Part shown: one piece after another, positions 1 through 9,800 of the stretch
Position numbering within the stretch: position 1 is the stretch's first letter
How the letters are laid out: every line of letters begins with the position of its first letter
Made by a program: the position numbers and the translations under genes
From: Blattabacterium cuenoti
GTDB taxonomy: Bacteria; Bacteroidota; Bacteroidia; Flavobacteriales; Blattabacteriaceae
Assembly (NCBI RefSeq): GCF_014251735.1
Contig: NZ_CP059197.1
Coordinates: 424,501-488,500 of the forward strand
Length of the DNA stretch: 64,000 nucleotides
Direction of reading: 5' to 3'
The notes under the pieces: generated by a model
The model's input: the letters and a program-made list of their open reading frames with translations, nothing else
Told to the model about the DNA's origin: nothing
Database searches by the model: none

Positions 1-266
1 TTTACACTTTTAGCATAGAAAAAAACTTTTTCCTTAGCCTGTGCTTTTGTTCCTACTAATAATATTTTTTTTCCCATAGCTACTATTTTTTTTAAACCTA
101 TACAGGCTTCTTGCAGCTTTATGATAGTTTTCGATAAATCTATGATATGAATTCCTCCTTTTTTCATAAAAATAAAAGGACGCATATTTGGATTCCATTT
201 ACGTGCAATATGTCCAAAATGAACCCCAGCTTTCAATAAATCTTGAGTACTGATTTTTGTTTCCAT
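1..266 (-). CDS. rpsB: 30S ribosomal protein S2 (N-terminal part, cut by window edge)
   Basis: The first 88 codons of ribosomal protein S2, which sits at the head/body junction of the 30S subunit and is needed to bind S1 and mRNA. The reading frame begins METKISTQDLLKAGVHFGH, with the S2 signature GVHFGH, then the conserved segment WNPNMRPFIFMKKGGIHIID. The start ATG (complement of 264-266) is the only one consistent with the family. The gene continues past position 1, so its end is not visible. It lies 15 bases downstream of rpsI, and the order rplM-rpsI-rpsB is usual in Bacteroidota, where tsf normally follows. Confidence 0.95.
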   Translation of the reverse strand, partial: METKISTQDLLKAGVHFGHIARKWNPNMRPFIFMKKGGIHIIDLSKTIIKLQEACIGLKKIVAMGKKILLVGTKAQAKEKVFFYAKSV

Positions 267-281
267 TTTTATTATAATTTT

Positions 282-659
282 TTAACGTTTTGAAAACTGA
301 AATTTTTTTCTCGCTTTTTTTTTACCAAATTTTTTTCTTTCAACTTCTCTAGAATCACGAGTTAACAGTCCTTCAGATTTTAATAAACTTCTATTATTTG
401 GATCAAATAAGCAAAGAGCACGAGATATAGCTAGACGAATAGCTTCAGCTTGACCATTAAAACCTCCTCCATTCACTTTAATCTTTATGTGAAATTTTTT
501 ATTATCTATTTTTTTTAATGGATATAAAATTTTTCCGTGAACATTTTTTGGAAAATAATTCTCATAATTTTGAGAATTTATTAAAATAGATAGTTTTTCT
601 CCTGATTCTAAATATATTCTAGCAAGAGACCTCTTTCTTCTCCCTATGGAATGTATCAT
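282..659 (-). CDS. rpsI: 30S ribosomal protein S9
   Basis: 125-aa S9 protein of the small-subunit head. Its C-terminal tail reaches the P-site tRNA. Seen: the N-terminal segment IGRRKRSLARIYL, the central VNGGGFNGQAEAIRLAISRAL core, and a very basic tail ending FSKR, the hallmark terminus of S9. Length is normal for the family. It lies 5 bases after rplM and is surely co-transcribed with it. Confidence 0.97.
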   Translation of the reverse strand: MIHSIGRRKRSLARIYLESGEKLSILINSQNYENYFPKNVHGKILYPLKKIDNKKFHIKIKVNGGGFNGQAEAIRLAISRALCLFDPNNRSLLKSEGLLTRDSREVERKKFGKKKARKKFQFSKR

Positions 660-664
660 TTTTA

Positions 665-1117
665 TTATATATTATTTGTAATTAAAATAGGTTTTTGCGC
701 CTGATGTTTATGTTCTGACCCTTGATAAATATGAAGATTTTTAATTATTTGATGTCCTAAACGATTTTTTGGAAGCATTCCCTTAACAGCATTGTAGATT
801 AATAATCTTGAATCTTTATTAAAAACTTCTTTTACAGAGGTGATCTTTTTACCTCCAGGATAACCAGTATGACGGACATATTTTTTATAATCCCATTTTC
901 TTCCAGTTAGTTTAATTTTTTCAGAATTAATTACAATAACATGATCTCCACAATCCACATGTGGAGAAAAATTAGGTTTATGTTTTCCTCGTATCCTTAA
1001 TGCTATTTTTGAAGAAAAACGTCCAAGACACTGATCAGAGGCATCCATAATTACCCACACCTTTTCCTCAACAGAACTTTTTTTTCCAGAAATAGTTTTA
1101 AAACTTAACGAATCCAT
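665..1117 (-). CDS. rplM: 50S ribosomal protein L13
   Basis: 150-aa L13, an early-assembly 23S rRNA-binding protein. Seen: WVIMDASDQCLGRFSSKIA near residues 22-40, the DHVIVINSEKIKLTGRKW block and the signature AVKGMLPKNRLG. It is the first gene of the rplM-rpsI-rpsB operon. I could not find a clear TAnnTTTG element in the A+T-rich 200 bases between it and the divergent dnaK gene. Confidence 0.97.
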   Translation of the reverse strand: MDSLSFKTISGKKSSVEEKVWVIMDASDQCLGRFSSKIALRIRGKHKPNFSPHVDCGDHVIVINSEKIKLTGRKWDYKKYVRHTGYPGGKKITSVKEVFNKDSRLLIYNAVKGMLPKNRLGHQIIKNLHIYQGSEHKHQAQKPILITNNI

Positions 1118-1270
1118 TTTTTAATTTTAAACATAATATAAGATTTTTTCAAAGAAAAATTTTATTTAAGTGACTTTTTGTCATATAAAAACTTATTTTC
1201 TTTTTGATTATAAGCTTATTATTGTCATAGATTCTATAACTTCATTTAAGATGATTGTTCGATTTCCTTT

Positions 1271-1287
1271 ATGGCATAATGATTGGA
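1271..1287 (+). promoter_or_regulatory. Candidate sigma-54 (-24/-12) promoter of dnaK
   Basis: ATGGCATAATGATTGGA fits the sigma-54 consensus (YTGGCACGRNNNTTGCW) with GG at 1273-1274 and the -12 box TTGGA at 1283-1287 at the correct spacing. The main departure is G instead of C at the -12 position. The predicted start of transcription, about 1298, gives a leader of about 23 nt. I found no TAnnTTTG element for the housekeeping sigma factor in the 100 bases upstream of dnaK. This is an inference from motif and spacing only. Confidence 0.42.
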
Positions 1288-1320
1288 GTGTGAGAGATTA
1301 TATGAAAAAATGTAATAAAA

Positions 1321-3225
1321 ATGAGTAAAATTATAGGAATAGATTTAGGGACAACAAATTCTTGTGTTGCCGTAATGGAGATAAATGATCCTGTTGTTAT
1401 ACCAAATTCAGAAGGAAAAAGAACTACTCCATCTATAGTAGCTTTTGTAGAAGGAGGAGAAAGAAAAATAGGAGATCCTGCAAAAAGACAAGCAGTTACA
1501 AATCCACAAAAAACTGTCTTCTCAATTAAACGTTTCATGGGACGAATGTACTCCGAAATAACGGAAGAATTAAAGCATGTTCCTTATAAAGTAGTAAAAG
1601 GAGGAAACAACACACCTCGTGTTGACATAGAAAATCGGTTATATGCTCCTCAAGAAATATCTGCAATGATCCTTCAAAAAATGAAAAAAACGGCTGAAGA
1701 TTATTTAGGAAAAGAAGTGACTAAAGCCGTCATCACTGTTCCTGCATATTTTAATGATGCTCAGAGACAGGCTACTAAAGAAGCAGGAGAAATAGCTGGT
1801 TTAAAAGTAGAAAGAATTATTAATGAACCTACTGCAGCTGCATTAGCATATGGATTGGATAAAAATAATCAAAATAAAAAAATAGCGGTATACGATCTAG
1901 GAGGAGGGACATTTGATGTTTCTATATTAGAACTAGGAGATGGAGTTTTTGAAGTTCTTTCTACTAATGGAGATACTCATTTAGGAGGAGACGATTTTGA
2001 TCAAGTTATCATAGATTATTTTGCGGATGAATTTAAATCTAAAGAAGGAATAGATTTAAGAAAAGATCCTATGGCATTACAACGTTTAAAAGAAGCTTCT
2101 GAAAAAGCAAAAATTGAATTGTCATCTTCTACTCAAACAGAAGTGAATCTACCATATATTACAGCTACAGAATCAGGACCAAAACATTTAGTTCTTACAT
2201 TAACTCGTGCTAAGTTTGAACAGTTATCTGAGGATTTGATACGTAGATCCATTTCTCCTTGTAGTAAAGCATTAAAAGATGCAGGACTAACTACTAAAGA
2301 TATTGATGAAGTCATTTTAGTAGGAGGATCTACACGTATTCCTAAAGTTCAGGAAGGAGTTGAAAATTTTTTTCATAGAAAACCATCCAAAGGGGTTAAT
2401 CCAGATGAAGTAGTTGCAATTGGAGCAGCCATACAAGGAGGTGTTTTAACTGGAGATGTTCAAAATGTCTTATTACTTGATGTAACTCCTTTGTCTTTAG
2501 GAATTGAAACATTGGGTGGTGTTTTTACAAAGCTTATTGAATCAAATACCACTATTCCTACTAAAAAATCAGAAATTTTTTCTACAGCGGCAGATAATCA
2601 GTCTGCAGTAACTATACGAGTGGGACAAGGAGAAAGACCAATGTTTAATGACAATAAAGAAATAGGAAGATTTGATTTAGTAGATATTCCTCCTGCTCCT
2701 AGAGGGACTCCTCAAATAGAGGTTAGTTTTGATATTGATGCCAGTGGAATACTTCATGTTTCTGCAAAAGATAAAGGAACAGGAAAAGAACAATCTATAC
2801 GTATTGAAACTTCATCTGGATTAAGTCAAGATGAAATAGAAAAAATGAAAATGGAAGCAGAAAAAAATGCTCAAAAAGATGAGAAAATTAAAGGAGAAAT
2901 AGATAAATTGAATGCAGCAGATAATCAAATTTTTCAATCAGAAAAACAACTAAAAGATTATGGAAGTAAATTATCTGAAAGTAATAAAAAAAATATAGAA
3001 AATTCTCTAGAAGAATTAAAACAAGCGTATTCTAAAAAAGACTTTTCACAAATTGAAATTTGTATGAATAAATTAAACCAAGCTTGGACAAATGCTTCGC
3101 AAGAAATTTACGCTGCTTCCAAAACAAAAAGCCATCAAGATAATTCTGAAAATGAAGAAAAAAATAATAAGAACAATAAAGGAAATGAAAACGTACAAGA
3201 TGTAGATTATGAAGAAGTAAAATAA
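1321..3225 (+). CDS. dnaK: Molecular chaperone DnaK (Hsp70)
   Basis: 634-aa Hsp70, the ATP-dependent cytosolic chaperone that works with DnaJ and GrpE. Seen: N-terminal ATPase start [13 protein letters not shown] (residues 6-18), [29 protein letters not shown], the phosphate loop [12 protein letters not shown], the linker region around [17 protein letters not shown], the substrate domain, an Asn/Lys-rich lid, and the C-terminal EEVK motif. All are intact and the length is normal. Transcribed alone, divergent from rplM, with a sigma-54-like element 34 bases upstream. Confidence 0.99.
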   Translation: MSKIIGIDLGTTNSCVAVMEINDPVVIPNSEGKRTTPSIVAFVEGGERKIGDPAKRQAVTNPQKTVFSIKRFMGRMYSEITEELKHVPYKVVKGGNNTPRVDIENRLYAPQEISAMILQKMKKTAEDYLGKEVTKAVITVPAYFNDAQRQATKEAGEIAGLKVERIINEPTAAALAYGLDKNNQNKKIAVYDLGGGTFDVSILELGDGVFEVLSTNGDTHLGGDDFDQVIIDYFADEFKSKEGIDLRKDPMALQRLKEASEKAKIELSSSTQTEVNLPYITATESGPKHLVLTLTRAKFEQLSEDLIRRSISPCSKALKDAGLTTKDIDEVILVGGSTRIPKVQEGVENFFHRKPSKGVNPDEVVAIGAAIQGGVLTGDVQNVLLLDVTPLSLGIETLGGVFTKLIESNTTIPTKKSEIFSTAADNQSAVTIRVGQGERPMFNDNKEIGRFDLVDIPPAPRGTPQIEVSFDIDASGILHVSAKDKGTGKEQSIRIETSSGLSQDEIEKMKMEAEKNAQKDEKIKGEIDKLNAADNQIFQSEKQLKDYGSKLSESNKKNIENSLEELKQAYSKKDFSQIEICMNKLNQAWTNASQEIYAASKTKSHQDNSENEEKNNKNNKGNENVQDVDYEEVK

Positions 3226-3268
3226 ATAAGAACATTCTTTCTTTAGATTAGAAAAGGGAGCAGAATTA

Positions 3269-3934
3269 TTATTGTGGAATAACAGAAATTACAGTTTTTC
3301 CACCAACGACTTTCTCTCCTTTTTTTACAAGAATAAGGATATCTAATGGTAAATAAATATCAACCCTAGATCCGAACTTAATAAATCCAAATTCTTCTCC
3401 CTTTCTTGCTAAAGAATTTTTTTTTGCATAAAAAACTATACGACGAGCTAAAAACCCTGCTATTTGTCGAAATAGTATTTTTTTTTTTGTTTTCATTTCT
3501 ATTACAGTAGTAGTTCGTTCATTATTTAATGAAGCTTTAGGTTCCCATGCTAACCAGTATTTTCCTGGATGATACTTAACATAAATTATTTTTCCAGATA
3601 CTGGAAATCTATTTATATGAACATCAAAAGGAGACATAAAAATAGATATACATATACATTTTTTCTTTATAAACTCATTTTCCAATATTTTTTTGATTTC
3701 TATGACTTTTCCATCAGCAGGAGAAAGTACTTTGCTTTCGTCTTTATAAGAATTTATAGATATTTTTCTCTTAGGATTTCTGAAAAAAAAAATAATAAAA
3801 CAATACAACGCAATCAAAAATGAAAAAATAAATAAATTGAGCAACTTGGAAAATAAAAAAGTGGAAATCCAAATCACTATTAATATTATAATTAACACAT
3901 AGATCAAAAAAGGAAAACCTTCTTTATGAATCAT
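3269..3934 (-). CDS. psd: Phosphatidylserine decarboxylase proenzyme
   Basis: Makes phosphatidylethanolamine from phosphatidylserine at the inner membrane. 221 aa, the short prokaryotic form. Seen: two hydrophobic segments near residues 10-50, the FFRNPKRKI block, SPADGKV, the MSPFDVHINRFPV motif with its His, and the autocleavage site in IKFGSRVDIYLP, where Gly188-Ser189 would be cut and the Ser converted to the pyruvoyl group. It lies 10 bases after cdsA, so two consecutive steps of phospholipid synthesis sit together in an operon headed by rsfS. Confidence 0.95.
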   Translation of the reverse strand: MIHKEGFPFLIYVLIIILIVIWISTFLFSKLLNLFIFSFLIALYCFIIFFFRNPKRKISINSYKDESKVLSPADGKVIEIKKILENEFIKKKCICISIFMSPFDVHINRFPVSGKIIYVKYHPGKYWLAWEPKASLNNERTTTVIEMKTKKKILFRQIAGFLARRIVFYAKKNSLARKGEEFGFIKFGSRVDIYLPLDILILVKKGEKVVGGKTVISVIPQ

Positions 3935-3944
3935 AAAAATGCTT

Positions 3945-4763
3945 TTAATAACAAAAATGAGTTATTCCAGTAGCTATTGCACTTATAATAGGTATTACAA
4001 ATATAAAGCTATCTAATCTATCTAAAAATCCTCCATGTCCAGGAAACCAGATTCCTGAATTTTTTACACTATAAGATCTTTTGATAGTAGATTCTACTAG
4101 ATCTCCAATAGTAGCAAAAATAGGGATAGTAATGGCTAAAATGAACCAATATTTTTCTTTCCATATGCTATACAGTAAAAAACCAAAAATTAAACAAAAG
4201 AATAAACCTCCTATAAATCCTTCTACAGACTTTTTAGGAGATATGGATACGGCTATTTTTCTCTTGCCCCACTTTCTTCCTATCAAATAAGATAAAGTGT
4301 CGTTAGTCCATATTAAAATAAAAGTTCCCAAAATTAACTCTCTTCCTCCATATATTGTATATATATAAGAAGCTAGCAAAAAAGGGATAATTATATATAC
4401 TAAACCAAAAATTAAATGGCTAATTTGTGTTATTTTTTCTTTATGAGAAGAATTTTTAGAAAATAATTGAATGGTAAAAAATATTATGGAATAAGGAATA
4501 AAACATATGATATATAGAATTAAACCTTTTCCTATTAAAAAATCTACAAATATCGAAGACAGTAGAAATAACAACGCGATTTTAATTAAAGCAGTATTTG
4601 TTTTTAAAATAACTAAAAATTCAAATAAACAAAAAAAAGATAATATCATCATTACAATTCTGAAAAATTTTTCTCCTTTTTCTATAGAAAAAATAATCAA
4701 AAAAACATAAATTAATCCGGTAAGAAATCTTATTAAAAAGCCTAATTTTTTTTTTTTTTTCAT
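3945..4763 (-). CDS. cdsA: Phosphatidate cytidylyltransferase (CDP-diglyceride synthase)
   Basis: Converts phosphatidic acid and CTP to CDP-diacylglycerol, the precursor of all phospholipids. 272 aa with about eight membrane segments. The family signature is recognisable as STIKR...SGIWFPGHGGFLDRLD near residues 225-251, but the Asp of the K-D pair is Asn235 (codon AAT, complement of 4059-4061). Codons 2-6 are all Lys and form an unbroken run of 15 A on the coding strand (4746-4760) right behind the ATG. Lies 31 bases downstream of ftsH and 10 before psd. Confidence 0.93.
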   Translation of the reverse strand: MKKKKKLGFLIRFLTGLIYVFLIIFSIEKGEKFFRIVMMILSFFCLFEFLVILKTNTALIKIALLFLLSSIFVDFLIGKGLILYIICFIPYSIIFFTIQLFSKNSSHKEKITQISHLIFGLVYIIIPFLLASYIYTIYGGRELILGTFILIWTNDTLSYLIGRKWGKRKIAVSISPKKSVEGFIGGLFFCLIFGFLLYSIWKEKYWFILAITIPIFATIGDLVESTIKRSYSVKNSGIWFPGHGGFLDRLDSFIFVIPIISAIATGITHFCY

Positions 4764-4794
4764 TAAAAATATTTTATTTCAATTATCAATCAAA

Positions 4795-6753
4795 TCAAGA
4801 AGAACGAAGATTACTTACTGAAGGAAAAATATCTCCGATGTCCTCAGAAAAAGGTCTTTCTCCAAAAATTTTTTTCAAATCTTCTCTGAAGATAACTTCT
4901 TTTTCTAAAAGTTCATTAGCTAACATCACTAGTTTTTTTTCATGATGTTTTAACAGATTTTTAGCTCTTTGATATTGTTCAGCAATAATTTTCGATATTT
5001 CTTCATCTATAATTTGTGCTGTTTTTTCACTATAAGGTTTGGAAAACGAAAATTCGTTCTGTCCCGTAGAATCATAATAAGAAATATTTCCAATTCTATC
5101 ATTCAATCCAAAAATGGCCACCATGGATTGTGCTTGTTTAGTTACTCTTTCTAAGTCATTTAATGCTCCTGTTGAAATACTTCTGAAAATAACTTCTTCT
5201 GCAGATCTTCCTCCTAATAAAGCACAAATTTCATCTTTCATTTGTTCTGGAGTAGTGAGTTGTCTTTCTTCTGGAAGATACCAAGCAGATCCTAAAGATT
5301 TACCTCTTGGAACAATGGTAACTTTGACTAAAGGAGCCGCATGTTCTAATAACCAACTTACAGTAGCATGTCCAGCTTCGTGATAAGCTATTCTTTTTTT
5401 CTCATTTGGTTTTATTATTTTATTCTTTTTTTCTAATCCTCCTATAATACGATCTATAGCATCTAAAAAATCTTGATTTTCTATCTTTGATCTATTTTTT
5501 CTTGCTGCAATAAGAGCAGATTCGTTGCAAATATTGGCTATATCTGCGCCACTAAACCCTGGTGTTTGTTTAGCTAAAAAATCTATATCTACATTATTAG
5601 ATAAAATAAGTCTTTGTAAATGAACACGAAATATTTCTTTTCTTTCATTCAATTCTGGTGGATCAACTAATATAGTTCGATCAAATCTACCCGGACGTAG
5701 TAATGCTTTATCTAATATGTCGGATCTATTTGTAGCAGCTAATACAATAACATTTGTATGAGTCCCAAATCCGTCCATTTCTGTCAGTAATTGATTTAAA
5801 GTGTTTTCTCTTTCGTCATTAGATCCTGCTATGCTACTTTTTCCTCTAGCTCTTCCTATTGCATCTATTTCATCAATAAATATGATACAGGGAGATTTAT
5901 CTTTTGCTTTTTCAAATAGATCTCTTACTCTAGAGGCACCAACACCTACAAACATTTCAACAAAGTCAGAACCAGATAAAGAAAAGAAAGGGACTTTAGC
6001 TTCTCCAGCTACGGCTTTCGCCAATAAAGTTTTTCCAGTTCCAGGGGGTCCTATTAAAAGAGCTCCTTTCGGAATTTTACCTCCTAATTTAGTATACTTT
6101 TGAGGGCTTTTCAAGAATTCTACAATTTCTTGTACTTCTTCTTTAGCTCCTTCCAAACCAGCTACATCTTTAAATGTTATTTTCACATTATCATTTTCAT
6201 CAAATAACTTAGCTCTAGATTTTCCAATATTAAATATTTGTCCTCCAGGACCTCCTCCAGTAGCTCCAATTCTACGAAAAACAAAAACCCAAAAGATGAT
6301 CAACAAAATTAAAAATATCCCATAGTCAAAAAAAAATTTTGTAATAGTATATTCTTGCTGATTTTTAAAATCAATAAGAGTATCTAAACTATATTTTTTT
6401 TTGTATTCTTCAAATTTTTTCTGGAAAAACTGTAAATCTCCTATTTCAAATTCGTATTGCAAAGGATGCGAAATAAATTTTTTATTGCTATCATTTTTGA
6501 TTATATCATGTGGATTAAGAATATCATGAGATGGCAAAAATTCTTTTTTTAAATAAACATGTACAATTTCCCTATGTTTTACTATAATTTTTTGCACTTC
6601 TCCTTTCATAAGAATATCAAAAAAAGTGTCTTGATCTATTTTTCTAGGATTAGAAAAAGAAGATTTAAAGAAAAATATACCCAGAAATATGGCTAGTATA
6701 ACTGCATATATCCAAAAAAAGTTGTTTTTACTTTTTACTTTTTTATCTATCAT
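4795..6753 (-). CDS. ftsH: ATP-dependent zinc metalloprotease FtsH
   Basis: Membrane-anchored AAA protease that degrades misfolded membrane proteins and short-lived regulators. 652 aa. Seen: two membrane segments (about 11-30 and 143-160) flanking a periplasmic domain, Walker A GPPGTGKT (235-242), Walker [10 protein letters not shown] (289-297), second region of homology around [18 protein letters not shown], and zinc site HEAGH (458-462). All catalytic residues are present. Part of rsfS-ftsH-cdsA-psd, an order common in Flavobacteriia. Confidence 0.98.
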   Translation of the reverse strand: MIDKKVKSKNNFFWIYAVILAIFLGIFFFKSSFSNPRKIDQDTFFDILMKGEVQKIIVKHREIVHVYLKKEFLPSHDILNPHDIIKNDSNKKFISHPLQYEFEIGDLQFFQKKFEEYKKKYSLDTLIDFKNQQEYTITKFFFDYGIFLILLIIFWVFVFRRIGATGGGPGGQIFNIGKSRAKLFDENDNVKITFKDVAGLEGAKEEVQEIVEFLKSPQKYTKLGGKIPKGALLIGPPGTGKTLLAKAVAGEAKVPFFSLSGSDFVEMFVGVGASRVRDLFEKAKDKSPCIIFIDEIDAIGRARGKSSIAGSNDERENTLNQLLTEMDGFGTHTNVIVLAATNRSDILDKALLRPGRFDRTILVDPPELNERKEIFRVHLQRLILSNNVDIDFLAKQTPGFSGADIANICNESALIAARKNRSKIENQDFLDAIDRIIGGLEKKNKIIKPNEKKRIAYHEAGHATVSWLLEHAAPLVKVTIVPRGKSLGSAWYLPEERQLTTPEQMKDEICALLGGRSAEEVIFRSISTGALNDLERVTKQAQSMVAIFGLNDRIGNISYYDSTGQNEFSFSKPYSEKTAQIIDEEISKIIAEQYQRAKNLLKHHEKKLVMLANELLEKEVIFREDLKKIFGERPFSEDIGDIFPSVSNLRSS

Positions 6754-6801
6754 AGGTTTTCTTCATTATATTTAAATATAAATCAAGCATAGCTATAAAT
6801 T

Positions 6802-7113
6802 TTATGTCCAAATATTTTCTATGTTATAATATAATCTAACTTGTTTTTGAAAAATATGTACAACAATAGAAACATAGTCTATCAATATCCATTCTCTATT
6901 TTTTAACCCTTCTGTATGCCAAGGTTTTTCTTTTAACTTTTCAAGTGTAATCTTTTCTATGGATCTATATATAGCATAAACTTGATTTTGAGATTCCCCA
7001 TTACAAACGACAAAATAATCACAAACAAAATTATTTCTATTTTTTAAGTTTAAAACAGAAATATCTTTACCTTTTACCATTTGAATCCCTTCTATAATAT
7101 TTTTTAATAGCAA
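6802..7113 (-). CDS. rsfS: Ribosomal silencing factor RsfS
   Basis: 103-aa member of the RsfS/Iojap family, which binds L14 and blocks subunit joining when nutrients are scarce. Seen: the family core CDYFVVCNGESQNQVYAI and the conserved KPWHTEGLKNREWILIDY, followed by VSIVVHIFQKQVRLYYNIENIW. Length is at the short end but complete. First gene of the operon leading to ftsH; a TAnnTTTG element lies about 70 bases upstream on the minus strand. Confidence 0.93.
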   Translation of the reverse strand: MLLKNIIEGIQMVKGKDISVLNLKNRNNFVCDYFVVCNGESQNQVYAIYRSIEKITLEKLKEKPWHTEGLKNREWILIDYVSIVVHIFQKQVRLYYNIENIWT

Positions 7114-7181
7114 AACGGATTTTTTTTAGTAGAAATATTCTAGTAATTTACTTGTTAAGTATTTTTTTTAAAACTCAAAAA

Positions 7182-7189
7182 CAAAAATA
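7182..7189 (-). promoter_or_regulatory. Candidate -7 element for rsfS-ftsH-cdsA-psd
   Basis: Reads TATTTTTG on the minus strand, matching the Bacteroidota TAnnTTTG element, 69 bases before the rsfS ATG. No convincing -33 TTTG partner was seen, and A/T tracts make chance matches likely here. Confidence 0.35.
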
Positions 7190-7233
7190 AGGTTTTCACT
7201 TTAAAGAAGTTAAATTTTTCGACATAAAATATT

Positions 7234-8001
7234 TTGAAAAGATTTATTTGGCCAATATATTTAATTTTTCTACAAAAAGTAGATTCTACTAATCAATACA
7301 TAAAAAGAAACATTTCAAAATGGATAAATAATTGGACTATTATTTTGTCTACGCATCAAACAAATGGAAAAGGAGTCGGTAAAAATTTTTGGGAAACAGA
7401 AAAAGGAAAAAACTTAACTTTTAGCATTTTTTTTAAATCGATTCCATTATCAATAGATAAGGGTTATATAGTGAATATGATCATAAGTAATGCTATTCAT
7501 AAAATTTTATTTACTTACAGTAAATCCATTTGGATAAAATGGCCTAATGATATTATTCTAATTAACAAAAAAATAGGAGGAATACTAATTGAGAATAAAG
7601 TTCTTTATAAAAAAATACATACAACAATTATTGGAATAGGACTAAATGTCAATCAATTAACATTTGATTCTAAACTTCAAGCTTCTTCTTTAAAAAAGAT
7701 TCTTAACAAGGATTTTAAATTGGACAAATTATTTTATGATATAATTTATTCCATACAAAAAGAATATTTTATTTTTACGATTTACGGAGAATCGTATATA
7801 AGAAGTTATTATGTAAGTCATCTTTATATGAAAGATAAAACCTCTTTTTTTTATGTGAGAAAAAATCTTCATTGTGACATAAATGGATATACTAAAGGTA
7901 TTATTCGAAATATAACAAAAAGAGGAAATTTAGTGATTGAATTTAATAAGAATAAAAAATTTTTTTTCTTTTCTCAAAAAGAAGTACAATTTATTTTTTA
8001 A
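7234..8001 (+). CDS. birA: Biotin--[acetyl-CoA-carboxylase] ligase (catalytic domain only)
   Basis: Attaches biotin to the carboxyl-carrier protein. 255 aa with no N-terminal DNA-binding domain, so it is the monofunctional type. Seen: QKVDSTNQYIKR, the biotinyl-AMP loop NGKGVGKNFWETEKGKNLTFS (Gly/Lys-rich, GRGRxGRxW equivalent), IKWPNDIILINKKIGGILIE and a C-terminal SH3-like segment. No ATG is available: the frame opens at 7228, and the first standard initiator is TTG at 7234. The stop codon shares the sequence TTAA (7998-8001) with the stop of convergent yidC. Confidence 0.92.
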   Translation: MKRFIWPIYLIFLQKVDSTNQYIKRNISKWINNWTIILSTHQTNGKGVGKNFWETEKGKNLTFSIFFKSIPLSIDKGYIVNMIISNAIHKILFTYSKSIWIKWPNDIILINKKIGGILIENKVLYKKIHTTIIGIGLNVNQLTFDSKLQASSLKKILNKDFKLDKLFYDIIYSIQKEYFIFTIYGESYIRSYYVSHLYMKDKTSFFYVRKNLHCDINGYTKGIIRNITKRGNLVIEFNKNKKFFFFSQKEVQFIF

Positions 8002-9800
8002 TAATCAGAAATTTTTTCCATTCTCTTCTTTTTCATGATTTCTTTTATTCTATATTTCCAATAGTAGTGTTTTTTTGGTTTGTTTTTGTTTTCTTGAATT
8101 TTTTGACGAATTTTATTTTCATCTAACAGAAATTTTTTAATAAAAAAAATTAAACCAATGTTGATTATATTGGATATAAAATAATAAAGAGAAAGTCCAG
8201 ATGCATAACTATTTATAAATAATAACATTATAATAGGCATTAAATATAATATAAAAGGCATGTCAGAAGGGTTGTTCTTATCATTTCTGCTTACGCCTAC
8301 ATCATTACTTAATTTTGTATAAATGAGAAGAGCAAATGAATACAATAGTGTGAGTAAACTTACATGATTTCCATAAAAAGGAATAGAAAAAGGTAACTCT
8401 AAAATAGAATCATATGAGGTAAGATCATCTACCCATAAAAAAGATTTTCCTCTGAGATTAATCAAAGTTGGAAAAAATTTAAACAAAGAGTAAAAAATAG
8501 GAATCTGAAATAAAGCAGAAAAACATCCAGACATAGGATTTATTCCTGCTTTTTGATATAGTTCCATTACGGCTCTTTGTTTTTTTAATGGATCAGAATT
8601 CCTGAATTTATTATTAATCTCATCTATTTCTGGACGAATTAATTTCATCATAGCACTCAATTTATATTGTTTATAAGTAATTGGTGATAATATTAATTTT
8701 ACTACAATTGTCATTAAAATAATAATTAATCCATAATTCAAATTTGTTTTTTCTAAAAATTGAAAAATTACTAAAAAGAAATATTTATTAATCCATTTTA
8801 AAAAACCCCAACCAAATGGAATAATATTTTCGATTTTTTGATCAAATTTCTTTAATAAAGAAAAGTCTAAAGGTCCAAAATATAATTGAAAAGGAATATT
8901 TATTTCTTCATGTTCTTTTATCTTTAATAAAATATTAGATTGAATTTTTTTCAAAAAAATTCCTGAAGAAAAATTTTCAGAATGTATAAAGAAATCTCTT
9001 AAAGGTTTTTTTGGTATAAAAATTGTCGCAAAAAATTGTTGTTTATGAGCAATCCAATTCAAATCAGATATATTTCTTTCTTCTGACTTTTTTTCGGATA
9101 ATGACTGAATCTTAAAATGAGAATTTTTATTATGAGAATAATAAACTTGTGTATATGTATTTTCCCAATTTCTATCTTTTTCTAAGGAAAAAATTTTTTG
9201 TTCTAAATTAATTGAAATGTTTTTATTTGTAATAACGGATAAATTGACTGTTCGTATATGAAAACCTATATGGTATTGTAAACCTTTACCTAAAGTATAT
9301 ATATGATCGATAAAACCCATACCGTAAGGATTACGAGCTCTCATTACAAGAATTATAAATTTGCCTCGTTTATGAAAAAAAAAAGGATGAAAATATAAGG
9401 AGTTTGTAGTTATTTTAGAATGTTTTTTATTAGAAGTTACCCAAAAAACCATTCTATATAAAAAACTAGAATCTTTTATTAAGTAAAGATTTTTATTATG
9501 TGATAGATGAATAAAATCATAGGCCTTATATTTTTTTAAAAAAACTTCATCTATCATTCCTCCTAAACTAGAGATTCTTAGTCTTAAAACTTCATTTTCT
9601 AAAACACAATCATTTTTTGATTTTTTTTTTGAACCAAAGAATGGTTTATTAAATAAGGAAACTTTCTTTTCTATAAATTTATTTGAATTTGATATGGAAT
9701 CCTTATCATTATATGTGTTAAAGTATGTAAAAACAGTTAAGATTAACAATATAAGAAATAAACCAATTGTAGAATTATAATCCAAATTTTTATCCTTCAT
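7998..9800 (-). CDS. yidC: Membrane protein insertase YidC
   Basis: Inserts and folds inner-membrane proteins, alone or with SecYEG. 600 aa. Seen: an N-terminal membrane anchor (about 12-28), a large divergent periplasmic beta domain, then the conserved Oxa1-type core with membrane segments near NYGLIIILMTIVVKLILSPITYKQYKLSAMM, NPMSGCFSALFQIPIFYSLFKF and MPFILYLMPIIMLLFINSYASGLSLYYF, and a basic tail. It overlaps pyrG by 4 bases (stop/start ATGA), so the two are translationally coupled, as in other Flavobacteriia. Confidence 0.97.
   Translation of the reverse strand: MKDKNLDYNSTIGLFLILLILTVFTYFNTYNDKDSISNSNKFIEKKVSLFNKPFFGSKKKSKNDCVLENEVLRLRISSLGGMIDEVFLKKYKAYDFIHLSHNKNLYLIKDSSFLYRMVFWVTSNKKHSKITTNSLYFHPFFFHKRGKFIILVMRARNPYGMGFIDHIYTLGKGLQYHIGFHIRTVNLSVITNKNISINLEQKIFSLEKDRNWENTYTQVYYSHNKNSHFKIQSLSEKKSEERNISDLNWIAHKQQFFATIFIPKKPLRDFFIHSENFSSGIFLKKIQSNILLKIKEHEEINIPFQLYFGPLDFSLLKKFDQKIENIIPFGWGFLKWINKYFFLVIFQFLEKTNLNYGLIIILMTIVVKLILSPITYKQYKLSAMMKLIRPEIDEINNKFRNSDPLKKQRAVMELYQKAGINPMSGCFSALFQIPIFYSLFKFFPTLINLRGKSFLWVDDLTSYDSILELPFSIPFYGNHVSLLTLLYSFALLIYTKLSNDVGVSRNDKNNPSDMPFILYLMPIIMLLFINSYASGLSLYYFISNIINIGLIFFIKKFLLDENKIRQKIQENKNKPKKHYYWKYRIKEIMKKKRMEKISDY

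Noticed and set aside
1269..1538. 89-codon frame on the - strand over the start of dnaK
   Set aside because: It overlaps conserved dnaK codons, has no family motif, and covers the dnaK promoter region.
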